Shown: positions 1 through 8,842 of the stretch, in pieces | How the letters are laid out: every line of letters begins with the position of its first letter | Position numbering within the stretch: the stretch's first letter is position 1 | Notes under the pieces: generated by a model | What the model was told of the DNA's origin: nothing | The model's database searches: none | The model's input: the letters and a program-made list of their open reading frames with translations, nothing else | Made by a program: the position numbers and the translations under genes | Source: an uncultured Alcaligenaceae bacterium | GTDB lineage: Bacteria > Pseudomonadota > Gammaproteobacteria > Burkholderiales > Burkholderiaceae_B | Length of the DNA stretch: 64,000 bases | Assembly (NCBI GenBank): GCA_937952975.1 | Contig: CALFXX010000048.1 | Span: 1-64,000 of the forward strand | Direction of reading: 5' to 3'

Positions 1-4
1 GGTA

Positions 5-1675
5 TTGACTCGCAACCGCTGGCTCGCAACGGGGGTTTGGCCCACAGCGCTTGCTAGCCTTATTGCGCTCTGTGTGCTCGCACCCATCGCGTCCTTGCTT
101 GTCTCTGCGCTCAGCTCAGCCAACACTCAATGGGCACACTTATCACGCTTTGTCATCCCTGATGCAGCGCTCACCACGCTGCTGCTGCTCGCGGGCGTTG
201 GTGTTGTTGTGGCGATGCTCGGAACCGGTGCTGCCTGGCTAGTCACTGCCTTCAAGTTCCCTGGCCGTCAAATTTTAGTTTGGGCACTTTTGTTGCCTCT
301 CGCGGTACCCACTTATGTCGTGGCTTATTCGTACCTCGATCTTCTACACCCAATCGGGCCTCTTCAAAGCCTCATCCGAGCGGTGCTTGGCTATAGCTCA
401 CCGCGTGAATTTCGCTTGCCAGATGCACGCTCTTTGTTAGGAGCGGTTCTGATTTTAGGTAGCGTGCTGTATCCCTATGTTTACCTCAGCGCGCGCCATA
501 TGTTTTTAACGCAACCAGCCAACCTGATTGAAGCTGCTCGCGGACTCGGGCACGGGCCCTTCAGCTTATTTTTTCGGGTAGCGTTGCCGATGGCGCGCCC
601 GGCCATTGTTGTGGGCACGACATTAGCCTTGCTCGAAACGCTCAACGATGTCGGCGCCTCAGAGTTTTTAGGGCTACAGACGCTAACCGTTGCAATCTAC
701 ACCACTTGGGTCACACGTTCGGATTTGGCAGGCGCAGCACATATTGCCTTAATCATGCTGATCTTAGTGCTGGGCTTAATCGCAATCGAGCGACATGCAC
801 GTAGGCGACAACGCTTCACGAATACGGATCAATCGCGCACAATGCAACCTAGGCAACTGCCATGTTGGCAAGGCTTAGCGGCCTGTTTATTCTGCCTGCT
901 TCCTGTTTTGGCCGGCTTTGTGATCCCTGTCCTGCATTTGAGTTGGCAGGCGTCGATGCGCATGAGCCAAATCGGCACGGTCTCTAATATGTTGCAGCAA
1001 GCCGCCTCAAATACACTACTCATTGCGCTCGCGGTCACCGTCTGTACCGTCTTGAGCGGCTTGGTACTGGCCTGGGCAGCGCGCACTTGGAGTACTCGGC
1101 GCACGATCGCACCTGGGCTACGCCTGGCGCGCACAGCAGCCGTCGGCTACGCCCTGCCTGGCACGGTGCTCGCCATCGGGTTACTGACCCCCTTTGCTCT
1201 AGTCGATGGTGCGATCAATCAAGGCCGTCAGTGGCTCTCCCCGGGCACGCCCGGTTTGTGGCTGCTTGGCACCATGACGGGGTTAGTGCTGGCCTGTACG
1301 CTGCGTCTCTTAGCTGTGGCGTCTGGCTCTCTTGAGGCCGGCTTCGCACGGATTCCAATCGCACTCGATCAGTTAGCGCGATCGCTTGGTCGCTCTCCGC
1401 TCGGAGTACTGCTTAAAGTAGACCTTCCTTTGTTGCGCCCTGCTGTATGCGCTGCGGCACTTCTAGTCTTCGTTGAGACCATCAAAGAGCTTCCGATCAC
1501 GCTGCTGTTGCGCCCACTCGGCGTCGAAACGCTCGCGACCTGGCTCTATGGCGAAGCTGCGCGCGGTACCTACGAAGAAGGAGCAATCGCCGCTTTGCTC
1601 ATTGTCTTAGCGAGTATCTTGCCTGTGATACTGTTAACCCGCACGCGCGCAGCGGTAAAAAAATCTCAGCGATGA
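5..1675 (+). CDS. Iron-type ABC transporter permease (FbpB/ThiP-like, fused two-domain)
   Basis: Inner-membrane permease of a binding-protein-dependent importer, most likely for ferric iron or a similar small ligand. The 556-residue protein holds two tandem permease domains of about six hydrophobic segments each. Each has an EAA loop that docks on the ATPase: EAARGLG near residue 175 and the degenerate QLARSLG near residue 455. Fused double permeases of this length are typical of the FbpB/CysU-like iron family and of ThiP. The ATPase follows 37 nt later. The binding-protein gene is not seen and presumably lies upstream of the window. The start used is TTG at position 5; because it sits at the window edge, an upstream start cannot be excluded. 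The N-terminus (charged MTRNR, then a long hydrophobic helix) looks natural. Confidence 0.85.
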   Translation: MTRNRWLATGVWPTALASLIALCVLAPIASLLVSALSSANTQWAHLSRFVIPDAALTTLLLLAGVGVVVAMLGTGAAWLVTAFKFPGRQILVWALLLPLAVPTYVVAYSYLDLLHPIGPLQSLIRAVLGYSSPREFRLPDARSLLGAVLILGSVLYPYVYLSARHMFLTQPANLIEAARGLGHGPFSLFFRVALPMARPAIVVGTTLALLETLNDVGASEFLGLQTLTVAIYTTWVTRSDLAGAAHIALIMLILVLGLIAIERHARRRQRFTNTDQSRTMQPRQLPCWQGLAACLFCLLPVLAGFVIPVLHLSWQASMRMSQIGTVSNMLQQAASNTLLIALAVTVCTVLSGLVLAWAARTWSTRRTIAPGLRLARTAAVGYALPGTVLAIGLLTPFALVDGAINQGRQWLSPGTPGLWLLGTMTGLVLACTLRLLAVASGSLEAGFARIPIALDQLARSLGRSPLGVLLKVDLPLLRPAVCAAALLVFVETIKELPITLLLRPLGVETLATWLYGEAARGTYEEGAIAALLIVLASILPVILLTRTRAAVKKSQR

Positions 1676-1712
1676 CATTCAATGTACAAGCTCCACTTTA
1701 TGGACACGCGTC

Positions 1713-2360
1713 GTGACTATCCGTTTAAACATTAAAGAAATCAGCTTGAGCTATCACTCAAATGATGCAGACGTCGCGGTACTCAAGCGTTACAGTCTGA
1801 CGCTTGAAGCAGGCGAAACAGTATGCATCCTGGGCCCCTCTGGGTGCGGAAAAAGCAGTTTGCTGCGTGCGATTGCCGGGTTTGAAACTATCGATGCGGG
1901 TGCTATCTATCTGAACGACACGCTGCTATCCTCTGCCACGCAAATGATTGCACCAGAGCATCGCCGAGTCGGTTTCCTGTTTCAGGATTACGCCTTGTTT
2001 CCGCATTTGAATGTTGCAGAAAATATTGGTTTTGGTCTAAACAAGTTAACCCGTCAAGCACGTGAGCAGCAAGTACAAGCGATGCTGGCATTGGTCAATC
2101 TCGAACCCTACGCCAAGCGGTTTCCGCACGAATTATCCGGCGGGCAACAGCAGCGAGCAGCCCTCGCCCGCGCCCTCGCACCCACACCAGACATCCTCTT
2201 GCTCGATGAGCCCTTTTCTAACCTCGATTCAGACACGCGCGAACGTTTAATCATAGAATTACGCACGATCCTCAAACAGACCGGCACCACCACCCTCATG
2301 GTGACCCATAGCCACTCAGAAGCCGTTGCGTTGGGCGACCGCATTGAGCGAATGGGATAG
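1713..2360 (+). CDS. Iron-type ABC transporter ATP-binding protein, short form
   Basis: Nucleotide-binding subunit that would power the permease just upstream. All core motifs are present: Walker A GPSGCGKSS near residue 40, Q-loop FQDYALFPH, signature LSGGQQQR near 141, Walker B LLLDEP near 162, and the switch histidine in MVTHSHSEA near 197. The protein stops straight after the nucleotide-binding fold at 215 residues, so the C-terminal OB/TOBE domain of FbpC-type ATPases (usually about 350 residues) is missing. ThiQ-type ATPases are naturally about this short, so this may be a native short form or a truncation. The start is GTG at 1713; nearby ATG codons upstream are out of frame. Confidence 0.85.
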   Translation: MTIRLNIKEISLSYHSNDADVAVLKRYSLTLEAGETVCILGPSGCGKSSLLRAIAGFETIDAGAIYLNDTLLSSATQMIAPEHRRVGFLFQDYALFPHLNVAENIGFGLNKLTRQAREQQVQAMLALVNLEPYAKRFPHELSGGQQQRAALARALAPTPDILLLDEPFSNLDSDTRERLIIELRTILKQTGTTTLMVTHSHSEAVALGDRIERMG

Positions 2361-2397
2361 TGCTAACATCTTTGGCATCATTAGAAGGAGACATCAC

Positions 2398-3057
2398 ATG
2401 GAACTACTACAAGGCCTGCAGACTCGCCGGAGCATTCGAGGCTATCAAGCTAAGCCTGTGCCACAAGAGCTGATTCGTACCGTTTTATCGGCAGCCGGTC
2501 GCAGCGCTTCATACACCAACACCCAACCCTGGGAAGTCGCAGTCGTCACAGGCGCAAAGCGCGACGAACTAAGCGGCATTCTGTACGAACTCGCTCGCTC
2601 AAATACGCCAACGAATTACGACGTGTTAACGCCTACCAGTTGGCCTGAGGCCCTTGAACAGCGTTCAAAAATTCACGGCGCACGTCGCTTTGAAGCTTTA
2701 GGAATTGGACGAGGCGACACCGAGCGCAGAAACGAACTGCGTCTGAAGAACTTTCAATTTTTTGACGCACCCTGTGCGATGTTCATGTTCATGGACAGCA
2801 CGTTAGGCCCATGGTCGACCTTGGATATGGGTATTTTTTTACAAGGCCTGACTCTGTCAGCTCACGGCGCGGGACTTGGCTGTTGTCTACAGGCATCGCT
2901 TGCGGGCTACCCCGATGCGATACGCGAGTGCTTAGGCATCCCCAACACTAAAAAGCTGATTGTCGGCATGTCGATGGGCTACCCCGACCTCGACGCACCC
3001 TTAAACGCGTATCACAGCTCGCGCATGGAGCTCGATGAATTTGTGAAGTGGTACTGA
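2398..3057 (+). CDS. Nitroreductase family protein
   Basis: FMN-dependent oxidoreductase of the nitroreductase superfamily, a cytoplasmic enzyme that reduces nitroaromatics, quinones or similar compounds. Family marks are the N-terminal RRSIRGY segment (FMN phosphate contact), NTQPW near residue 40, and the GLTLSAHGAGLGCC stretch in the C-terminal half. The length of 219 residues is normal. The ATG at 2398 is chosen because it follows a strong AAGGAG site; the longer open frame from 2326 overlaps the ABC ATPase and lacks such a site. The physiological substrate cannot be read from the sequence. Confidence 0.85.
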   Translation: MELLQGLQTRRSIRGYQAKPVPQELIRTVLSAAGRSASYTNTQPWEVAVVTGAKRDELSGILYELARSNTPTNYDVLTPTSWPEALEQRSKIHGARRFEALGIGRGDTERRNELRLKNFQFFDAPCAMFMFMDSTLGPWSTLDMGIFLQGLTLSAHGAGLGCCLQASLAGYPDAIRECLGIPNTKKLIVGMSMGYPDLDAPLNAYHSSRMELDEFVKWY

Positions 3058-3112
3058 AGAAGTGATACTGAAGAAGCGGCACTAAAGCAGCAGTAATGAA
3101 CACATCCGTATC

Positions 3113-3160
3113 ACAAAAAAACACGACGTCCACGCGACTTCAGTCACGTGTGCGTCGTGT
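3113..3160 (-). terminator. Rho-independent terminator after the Bug receptor gene
   Basis: An inverted repeat (ACACGACG ... CGTCGTGT, 3121-3160) is preceded on the plus strand by seven A residues. Read leftward this is a GC-rich hairpin followed by a U-tract, placed just past the stop of the leftward Bug receptor gene. It may also serve the converging nitroreductase gene, though without a U-tract on that side. Confidence 0.7.
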
Positions 3161-3173
3161 CGTTGTTAAAGAT

Positions 3174-4142
3174 TTATTTCGGAATTAAGCCAACATCTTT
3201 GACAAGCCCCGATACCATAACGCTGTCTTGTTCTATAAGTTTCATCAAGGGCGCCGCACCGCGTTGTGCTGACTCAGGCGCCTGAGCAGCCAGCTGTAGC
3301 AAACGCTCTTTGAACTCTTGGCTGTCTATCGAGCGCGAGATCGACTCAGCTAAACGTGCCGCTACGGCTGCAGGCAGCCCTTTAGGAGCAACTACACCGT
3401 TCCAGATCGCTAGATCAAACTCAGGCAAGCCACCCTCTTTAAAAGTTGCGACGTCAGGCATTTGTGGCAGTCGCGTAGGCGAAGACACTGCAATTGCCAA
3501 AATCTTTTTGTCTTGATGCAAGGGCATCATAGAGACTGTTTGATCTAGCACGACGTCCATCACGCCCGCCATTAAATCGGTGAGCGCAGGCCCAGAGCCA
3601 CGATACTGCACCAATTCGCCCTTTGTTTTAGAGAGATGCAAAAACAGTGCTTCAGACAAGTGCGCCGTGGTACCCGGGCCGCCTGAGCCCAAATTAATTT
3701 TCCCGGGCTCCTTGCGCATACGTTCGAGTAACTCAGGCAAACTCTTAATCGCACTCTTGTTACTGACCGCCAAGACCATCGGTACCGTCGCGACCATGCC
3801 CACCGCATCAAGTTCTTTGACAGGGTCGACATTTGCAGTGGGATGTAAATGCGGAATGATCACCAACGACATATTGGTAAACATTAAGGTGTGACCATCG
3901 GCCGGTGCTTGCATTAAACGTTTCAAGCCGACCAACCCACCCGCCCCGGTCGTGTTTTCGACAATCACCGTTTGCTTTAAATCGGCTGTCATAGTCTTGG
4001 CCAAGAGTCGTGCCAAGGTATCAAGTGTGCCACCGGGGGCAACACCCACAATCATCGTGATCGATTTTGACGGAAAACCCTGCGCAAGCGAAGAGTTCGA
4101 AAATATCAAAGCTGCCACAACAAAAAACAATGCACGCATCAT
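3174..4142 (-). CDS. Bug-family TTT substrate-binding receptor
   Basis: Periplasmic receptor of the Bug (TctC) family, which captures small carboxylates for tripartite tricarboxylate transporters. An N-terminal signal peptide (FFVVAALIFSNSSLAQG) precedes the typical opening FPSKSITMIVG, the ligand-loop motif APGGTLD, and the family phrase QYRGSGPALTDLMAGVMD. At 322 residues it has the usual length. The start at 4142 (ATGATG, preceded by AAGGAA) is preferred over the longer frame because it gives a normal signal peptide. It lies 87 nt downstream of the old yellow enzyme gene on the same strand, so the two are probably co-transcribed. As is common for Bug proteins, no membrane subunits are adjacent; the ligand is unknown. 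Confidence 0.88.
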   Translation of the reverse strand: MMRALFFVVAALIFSNSSLAQGFPSKSITMIVGVAPGGTLDTLARLLAKTMTADLKQTVIVENTTGAGGLVGLKRLMQAPADGHTLMFTNMSLVIIPHLHPTANVDPVKELDAVGMVATVPMVLAVSNKSAIKSLPELLERMRKEPGKINLGSGGPGTTAHLSEALFLHLSKTKGELVQYRGSGPALTDLMAGVMDVVLDQTVSMMPLHQDKKILAIAVSSPTRLPQMPDVATFKEGGLPEFDLAIWNGVVAPKGLPAAVAARLAESISRSIDSQEFKERLLQLAAQAPESAQRGAAPLMKLIEQDSVMVSGLVKDVGLIPK

Positions 4143-4229
4143 TATTTTCCTTAGAGTTATTGTCTTAAATGGAGAGAAACGCTTGCGCCTCGGGCTCCTT
4201 CGACCTGAGGCGCTTTCCAAGCCGAAGTG

Positions 4230-5318
4230 CTACAGCGTTGGATAATCGGTATAACCTTTGGCATCGCCACCGTAAAACGTTTTACGATCGTACGGGGTCA
4301 ACGGAGCATTCAACTCGAAACGTTTGGGTAAATCTGGATTTGAGATAAAGAAACGCCCAAAGGCAATCGCGTCAGCCTGCCCACTTGCGATAACGGCTTC
4401 AGCATCATCACGACCATAACCACCCGCCGAGATTACTTTACCGCCAAACATAGGGCCAAACAGCTTCGAGGTGCTCGGCTGATCCTCGGCGACTTTATCT
4501 GTACCACCCGCCATCGTTGAACGTGGTTCAATCAGATGCAAAAAGGCTAATTGCATCTTGCTTAAAGCGCCAACTAAATAGGTGAACAAACCTGTAACAT
4601 CGCTATCAGCCATGTCATTAAAGGTGCCATAGGGCGACAAACGCACACCAACACGATCACTGCCCCAAACACCACAGACCGCCTGTAAAACTTCGAGCAA
4701 TAACCGACTACGATTTTCAACGCTACCGCCGTATTGGTCGGTACGCTTGTTCGAGCCATTATGCAAAAACTGATCTAGCAGATAACCATTCGCACCATGC
4801 ACCTCAACGCCATCAAAGCCGGCAAGCTTTGCTTGCTTGGCCGCATGCACATAGTCTTGAATCAGGGCTGGAATTTCGCTTAACTCAATTGCACGTGGTG
4901 TCTCAAAGGCTTCAAGCCCCCAAGAGGCTGTGTACACCTTACCACTGGGCGCGATCGCCGAAGGCGCAACCGGCAGCCCTTGCTCTGGATGCAATGAGCT
5001 GTGCGAGATCCGACCGACATGCCAGAGCTGGCAAATGATTTTTCCGCCAGCAGCGTGTACTGCCTCGGTCACTTTACGCCAACCCTGCACTTGCTCGTCG
5101 CTATAAATACCAGGCGTGGCCGGATAGCCCTTTGCCAAGGCCGAGATTTGAGCGGCTTCAGAAACGATCAAACCTGCACTCGCGCGCTGAGCGTAATAGG
5201 TCGCGGCTAGTTCACCGGGTACATCGCCCGCAGTTGCGCGCATTCGGGTCAACGGAGCCATCACAACGCGATTCGCAAGTTCGATGGCGCCAAAATTTGT
5301 TTTAGAAAGAAGTTTCAT
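4230..5318 (-). CDS. nemA: Old yellow enzyme family alkene reductase (NemA-like)
   Basis: FMN-containing, NADPH-dependent ene-reductase of the old yellow enzyme family, reducing activated alkenes, maleimides or nitro esters. The 362-residue TIM barrel shows the FMN-binding opening NRVVMAPLTRMRA, the segment TYYAQRASAGLIVSEA, QLWHVGRISH near residue 100, the substrate-binding pair in EVHGANGYLLDQFL (His and Asn three apart), and the late phosphate-binding region ending in AFGRFFISNPDLPKR. Length and order match E. coli NemA closely. It is the first gene of a leftward pair with the Bug receptor and diverges from the yqjD-like gene. The symbol reflects family resemblance, not tested function. 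Confidence 0.85.
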   Translation of the reverse strand: MKLLSKTNFGAIELANRVVMAPLTRMRATAGDVPGELAATYYAQRASAGLIVSEAAQISALAKGYPATPGIYSDEQVQGWRKVTEAVHAAGGKIICQLWHVGRISHSSLHPEQGLPVAPSAIAPSGKVYTASWGLEAFETPRAIELSEIPALIQDYVHAAKQAKLAGFDGVEVHGANGYLLDQFLHNGSNKRTDQYGGSVENRSRLLLEVLQAVCGVWGSDRVGVRLSPYGTFNDMADSDVTGLFTYLVGALSKMQLAFLHLIEPRSTMAGGTDKVAEDQPSTSKLFGPMFGGKVISAGGYGRDDAEAVIASGQADAIAFGRFFISNPDLPKRFELNAPLTPYDRKTFYGGDAKGYTDYPTL

Positions 5319-5460
5319 GAACTCACTAATTAAAAAAGAGACGATAGAAAGAAAAGCAAGGATTTTAGTATGACGTCATCTTGAGATAAATCAAGCTTAA
5401 TCGCTTGAACTAGGCGCATACTTGGCTTCAGCTGTTTAAACGAATCACTAGGAGTCCGAC

Positions 5461-5787
5461 ATGAATCAGTCTGCCGACCACGTTGATGCAGGTGCAGTTC
5501 AAGAAAAACTACTTGAGAGCTTGAAAGCCGCTTTGGGTGAGGCTGAAGGCCTTCTGCGCAGTGCGGCGAACGCAACAGGTGACCAAGCTGCAGAGCTTCG
5601 CGCACGTGCAGTTGACTCATTACGAGCAACTCGCGAATCGCTCTACGACACCCAAGAGTCACTTTTAAGACAAGGTAAAAAGGCGATTCGCGAGGCCGAT
5701 GACTATGTTCACGATAATCCTTGGCATGCGGTTGCCGCTGTTGGTGTTGTTGGACTGCTACTTGGTTTGCTCATTAGCCGACGCTAA
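5461..5787 (+). CDS. yqjD: DUF883 membrane-anchored ribosome-associated-type protein (YqjD/ElaB-like)
   Basis: Small protein of the DUF883 family. In E. coli, YqjD and ElaB are tail-anchored inner-membrane proteins that bind stationary-phase ribosomes. Most of the 108 residues form a charged, helix-prone region. The C-terminal quarter carries DDYVHDNPWHAVA followed by one hydrophobic helix ending in GLLISRR, the family's tail-anchor signature. A good AGGAG site precedes the ATG. It leads a compact three-gene operon with a YqjE-like and a YqjK-like gene, the same order as in enterobacteria, which strengthens the call. Confidence 0.85.
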   Translation: MNQSADHVDAGAVQEKLLESLKAALGEAEGLLRSAANATGDQAAELRARAVDSLRATRESLYDTQESLLRQGKKAIREADDYVHDNPWHAVAAVGVVGLLLGLLISRR

Positions 5788-5793
5788 CCACCT

Positions 5794-6219
5794 ATGACGA
5801 TTCGATATAGCCTCGGTCGGGTCGCCAGCGATCTGGCCGCAATTTTACAAACGCGCGCTGAACTCTTCTGCGTTGAGTTCGCATTGCAGCGTGAACGCTT
5901 TTTTTCACTCTTGAGCCTCTGTGGGATCGCCTTTATTTTTTTACTGTTAGCACTAGTCATTTTTTCAATTCTCTTCATTTCATTCTATTGGCCAGGAGAG
6001 TTTCGCCTATGGGCAATCGGCGGCCTCGCCTTGACGTATACAGCGATTGGCTTGGGCGCAATCTGGCGTTTAGTTTGGCGACTCAAAACGGAAGCGTTAC
6101 CTTTTGAACTCTCTCGAAAAGAGTTCACTCAAGACCTAACGTTACTCTCGGCCTGGTGTCACACTCCCGACAAAACAACTCACAACAACCAAGACAGAGC
6201 TGAGCAGCATGAACGCTAA
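5794..6219 (+). CDS. yqjE: YqjE-like phage-holin-family membrane protein
   Basis: Inner-membrane protein of the putative actinobacterial holin-X / DUF1469 family. The 141 residues contain two long hydrophobic helices separated by a short polar turn (about residues 47-70 and 75-95), with a charged N-terminal helix rich in Glu and Arg. It starts 6 nt after the yqjD-like gene and overlaps the next gene by 11 nt, so the three are surely one transcript. The family name refers to a fold resemblance; nothing here suggests a phage lysis role. Precise function is unknown. Confidence 0.75.
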   Translation: MTIRYSLGRVASDLAAILQTRAELFCVEFALQRERFFSLLSLCGIAFIFLLLALVIFSILFISFYWPGEFRLWAIGGLALTYTAIGLGAIWRLVWRLKTEALPFELSRKEFTQDLTLLSAWCHTPDKTTHNNQDRAEQHER

Positions 6220-6535
6220 ATATCGTGCAAGTTCACAACTGCAGGCGCGCCTTGAGCTTTTGCAGTTGCGCGCAGCCATTGAGCGTCAATCATTGGCTGT
6301 GCACACCCAACAACTGGGCTTGCAACTCAGCCCAAAGCACTGGCTTGACAAGGCCCATGATCTGAAGGGTGGTCAGCTTCTAACCAAGGGGTTTTCGCTG
6401 GCGCTTCAGTACCCATACCTAACCTCTGCCCTCGCCTCGATGTTGGTCAGACGACGCTGGCGAGCCCTAAAATGGACGGGCTTGGCCCTCGCAGTCTGGA
6501 AAACGTTTTACATGGCCAAAAACAAAAATTTCTAG
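6209..6535 (+). CDS. YqjK-like hypothetical protein
   Basis: Small basic protein of 108 residues and the third gene of the yqjDE-like operon, overlapping the preceding gene by 11 nt. The N-terminal half is a predicted amphipathic helix rich in Gln, Leu and Arg (RLELLQLRAAIERQ). The C-terminal part has a weakly hydrophobic stretch (WTGLALAVWKTFYMA) that could lie on the membrane. Assignment rests on gene order and on the RLELLQLRAAIERQ opening that resembles YqjK proteins; function is unknown. Confidence 0.65.
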   Translation: MNAKYRASSQLQARLELLQLRAAIERQSLAVHTQQLGLQLSPKHWLDKAHDLKGGQLLTKGFSLALQYPYLTSALASMLVRRRWRALKWTGLALAVWKTFYMAKNKNF

Positions 6536-6682
6536 CCAAGTCACTGGATTTTCGCCAGCGATAGAACGTCATATTTTGGGTAGGCGACAAACTTCTCCTG
6601 AGAAGAAGTGAAAATTCTAGTCAGGGCGTAAACTTAGTTAGCGGTAAACTTGTTCTCAAAGCATAAAAATCAGGAGAACAAC

Positions 6683-7681
6683 ATGTCACAGTCTGACTCT
6701 GCCAATCGTATACGTCGCAAGCTTTTACAAGCAACGACCTCAATGCTTGGGGCTAGTTTATTAGCCCCTTGCGCACGTGCGGCCAAATTTCCAGATGCTG
6801 CGCTCAAGTTGGTTGTACCCTTTCCGCCGGGCGGTACAGTCGACACACTTGGGCGCATTATTGCGCCGGCCTTTGGCACCCAGCTGGGGCAGCAGGTCAT
6901 CATCGAAAACAAAGGCGGGGCTGGAGGCACGATCGGATCCAATCAGGTCAATCAAGCGGCTCCAAATGGGTACACACTGTTGCTCAACGCCGCCAACCAT
7001 ATCATTACGCCTTTAATCTCAAATAACGTGCCGTTTGACCCCATCAAAGACTTCACGCCACTTTGCTATGTCGGCTATGTACCGCAACTTGTGGTCGTGC
7101 GCTCTGAGTTTCCAGCATCAAGTTTTGAAGAATTCATCAATATAGTGCGAGACAAACCGGGCCAGTACAACTGGGCGGCCTCAAGCATCGGCACGACGGG
7201 CCACTTGGCCGAAGAACTGATCAACCAACGGGCTGGCTTGAAGATGCCGGTGATTGCCTACCGAGGCGGCGGCCCGGCCCTCACCGACGTGATTGCCGGG
7301 CACACCACGGCCATGGTCGAGCCCATCCCCTCGGCGATCCAGCACGTGAAGTCAGGCCGACTGAAAGTGCTGGCGGTCACGAGTGCCAAGCGAGCCTCTA
7401 GTTTGCCAAATATCCCAACAGTCGCTCAAAGCGGGTTAGCTGGCTTCGAATTGCCCTCGTGGTACGCGATTTGGGGGCCCGCAAAAATGCCAGACGACAT
7501 CACGCAACAACTCTATCAAGAGCTTAAACGTACACTTTCCCTAGCCACATTGAAAGATAAGTTTGCAGAGCTCTCTTTTGAAGCGCAAGGTGGCTCGCCA
7601 GCTGAACTACACGCGCTCATGCAAACAGAGTCAGAGAAATATGCGAGCATCGTTAAAACTGCCGGCATCGTCATGAACTAA
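6683..7681 (+). CDS. Bug-family TTT substrate-binding receptor
   Basis: Periplasmic Bug (TctC-type) receptor of 332 residues. It opens with a signal peptide containing a twin-arginine-like RRKLLQA stretch and ending near PCARA, so Tat export is possible. Family marks follow: FPDAALKLVVPFPPGGTVD, ENKGGAGGTIGS and YRGGGPALTDVIAGH. The ATG at 6683 is preceded by CAGGAG and is preferred to the longer frame from 6650. The gene is followed 45 nt later by a beta-hydroxyacid dehydrogenase gene and probably shares its transcript, suggesting a hydroxy-carboxylate ligand; this is inference. Confidence 0.87.
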   Translation: MSQSDSANRIRRKLLQATTSMLGASLLAPCARAAKFPDAALKLVVPFPPGGTVDTLGRIIAPAFGTQLGQQVIIENKGGAGGTIGSNQVNQAAPNGYTLLLNAANHIITPLISNNVPFDPIKDFTPLCYVGYVPQLVVVRSEFPASSFEEFINIVRDKPGQYNWAASSIGTTGHLAEELINQRAGLKMPVIAYRGGGPALTDVIAGHTTAMVEPIPSAIQHVKSGRLKVLAVTSAKRASSLPNIPTVAQSGLAGFELPSWYAIWGPAKMPDDITQQLYQELKRTLSLATLKDKFAELSFEAQGGSPAELHALMQTESEKYASIVKTAGIVMN

Positions 7682-7726
7682 GCATTTTGACTGACAAAAC
7701 ATGTTTTCAATTTCGTAAGGTAACCA

Positions 7727-8614
7727 ATGAAACACACTCTGACCTTCGTAGGCATCGGCCAAATGGGCAGTGGTATGGCACAACGCTTGCTCGCCTCAGG
7801 CTTTGATATTCTGGGTTTTGATATCAATGAGCAAAGTCGCCTCGCGGCTCAGGCGAAAGGTCTCCAGGTTCAGACCGATTTAAAACACGCGCTGCATAAC
7901 CGCCAGGTGATCTTAAGTAGCGTTCCGAACGCTGAAACGGCACGGCAGGCATGGTTAGGCCCTAACGGAATCTTGCAACACGCTCTTCCCGGTAATATCG
8001 GTATCGAACTGAGCACGATCGATCCAGAGACGATGCGGCAGATCGCCGCCGCGGCGCAAGAAAAGGGCGTACGCATGGTTGATGCCCCGGTGAGTGGAGG
8101 CCCCGAAGAAGCCGCGACGGGTAACTTAGTGCTGATGGTGGGTGGTGACCCTGCCGACATTGCCGAAGTGGATTCCGTGCTGAAAGCCTTGAGCTCTGCC
8201 TATCACTACACCGGCGTTGTGGGCACCGGAAAAACCGTCAAGCTTGTGAACAATATGATGGCGATGGGTAATATCTTAGTCGCAGCAGAGGCCTTTGCCT
8301 TAGGCACGACTGCAGGCGTCGACCCAGAGTTACTCTTTTCGGTATTGTCCGGCTCGGGCGGACGATCGCATCATTTTTTAAAGAGATTTCCAAACGCAAT
8401 TAAAGGCAACTTTAACCCTGGCTTCAAACTTGAGCTTGGGGAAAAAGATTTAGCACTTGCCATCGAATTTGGTCGGACACTGAACCACCCCACTCCGGCA
8501 GCTTCGGTGATTCGCGAGATGATGGCGATGGGCCTTGCCTCGGGTTACCGCGGTCAAGACGTTGTTGCGATGCTTGATTTCTACAACAAGATGCATCAAG
8601 AGTCGAAAGAATAG
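7727..8614 (+). CDS. NAD(P)-dependent beta-hydroxyacid dehydrogenase (3-hydroxyisobutyrate dehydrogenase family)
   Basis: Cytoplasmic oxidoreductase that would oxidise a beta-hydroxyacid to the semialdehyde (or the reverse), in the 3-hydroxyisobutyrate / tartronate-semialdehyde / GLYR family. The Rossmann motif GIGQMGSGMA is at the very N-terminus, the substrate-binding phrase DAPVSGGPEEAATG near residue 120, and the catalytic lysine in GKTVKLVNNMM near 170. Length (295 residues) is standard. It follows a Bug receptor gene and ends before a strong terminator, so the two form a likely operon for uptake and oxidation of a hydroxyacid. The exact substrate cannot be assigned. Confidence 0.85.
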   Translation: MKHTLTFVGIGQMGSGMAQRLLASGFDILGFDINEQSRLAAQAKGLQVQTDLKHALHNRQVILSSVPNAETARQAWLGPNGILQHALPGNIGIELSTIDPETMRQIAAAAQEKGVRMVDAPVSGGPEEAATGNLVLMVGGDPADIAEVDSVLKALSSAYHYTGVVGTGKTVKLVNNMMAMGNILVAAEAFALGTTAGVDPELLFSVLSGSGGRSHHFLKRFPNAIKGNFNPGFKLELGEKDLALAIEFGRTLNHPTPAASVIREMMAMGLASGYRGQDVVAMLDFYNKMHQESKE

Positions 8615-8777
8615 TATTCAGCAACCAAACACTGTTCGGCGACAACGACACGCTTTATCAATAAAGGTAGACATTACCAACAGCTATTCTGAACGAGGCA
8701 TACGTAAATCGCAAAACATACCGAATAAATGCCAATACCAGTCAATCACTTCAAATAGTGATCAAGTGACAAAGGTT

Positions 8778-8842
8778 CCTCTGCTAGTCTGATCGGGAAA
8801 ACCCTAAAGGGTTGCCCGATCGACTGCCAGAGGACTTTTTTT
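8778..8842 (+). terminator. Strong hairpin plus T-tract reaching into the CoA-transferase start codon
   Basis: A long near-perfect inverted repeat runs from 8778 to 8833 (outer arms CCTCTG / CAGAGG, inner arms GATCGGG / CCCGATC), followed by seven T residues at 8836-8842. It is a textbook intrinsic terminator for the upstream dehydrogenase operon. The only plausible Shine-Dalgarno sequence for the next gene (AGAGGA) lies in its 3' arm, and the TTG start uses the last two bases of the T-tract. Confidence 0.8.

Noticed and set aside
5794..6219. Prophage remnant suggested by the holin-family name
   Set aside because: It sits in the conserved yqjD-yqjE-yqjK order and no phage genes are nearby.
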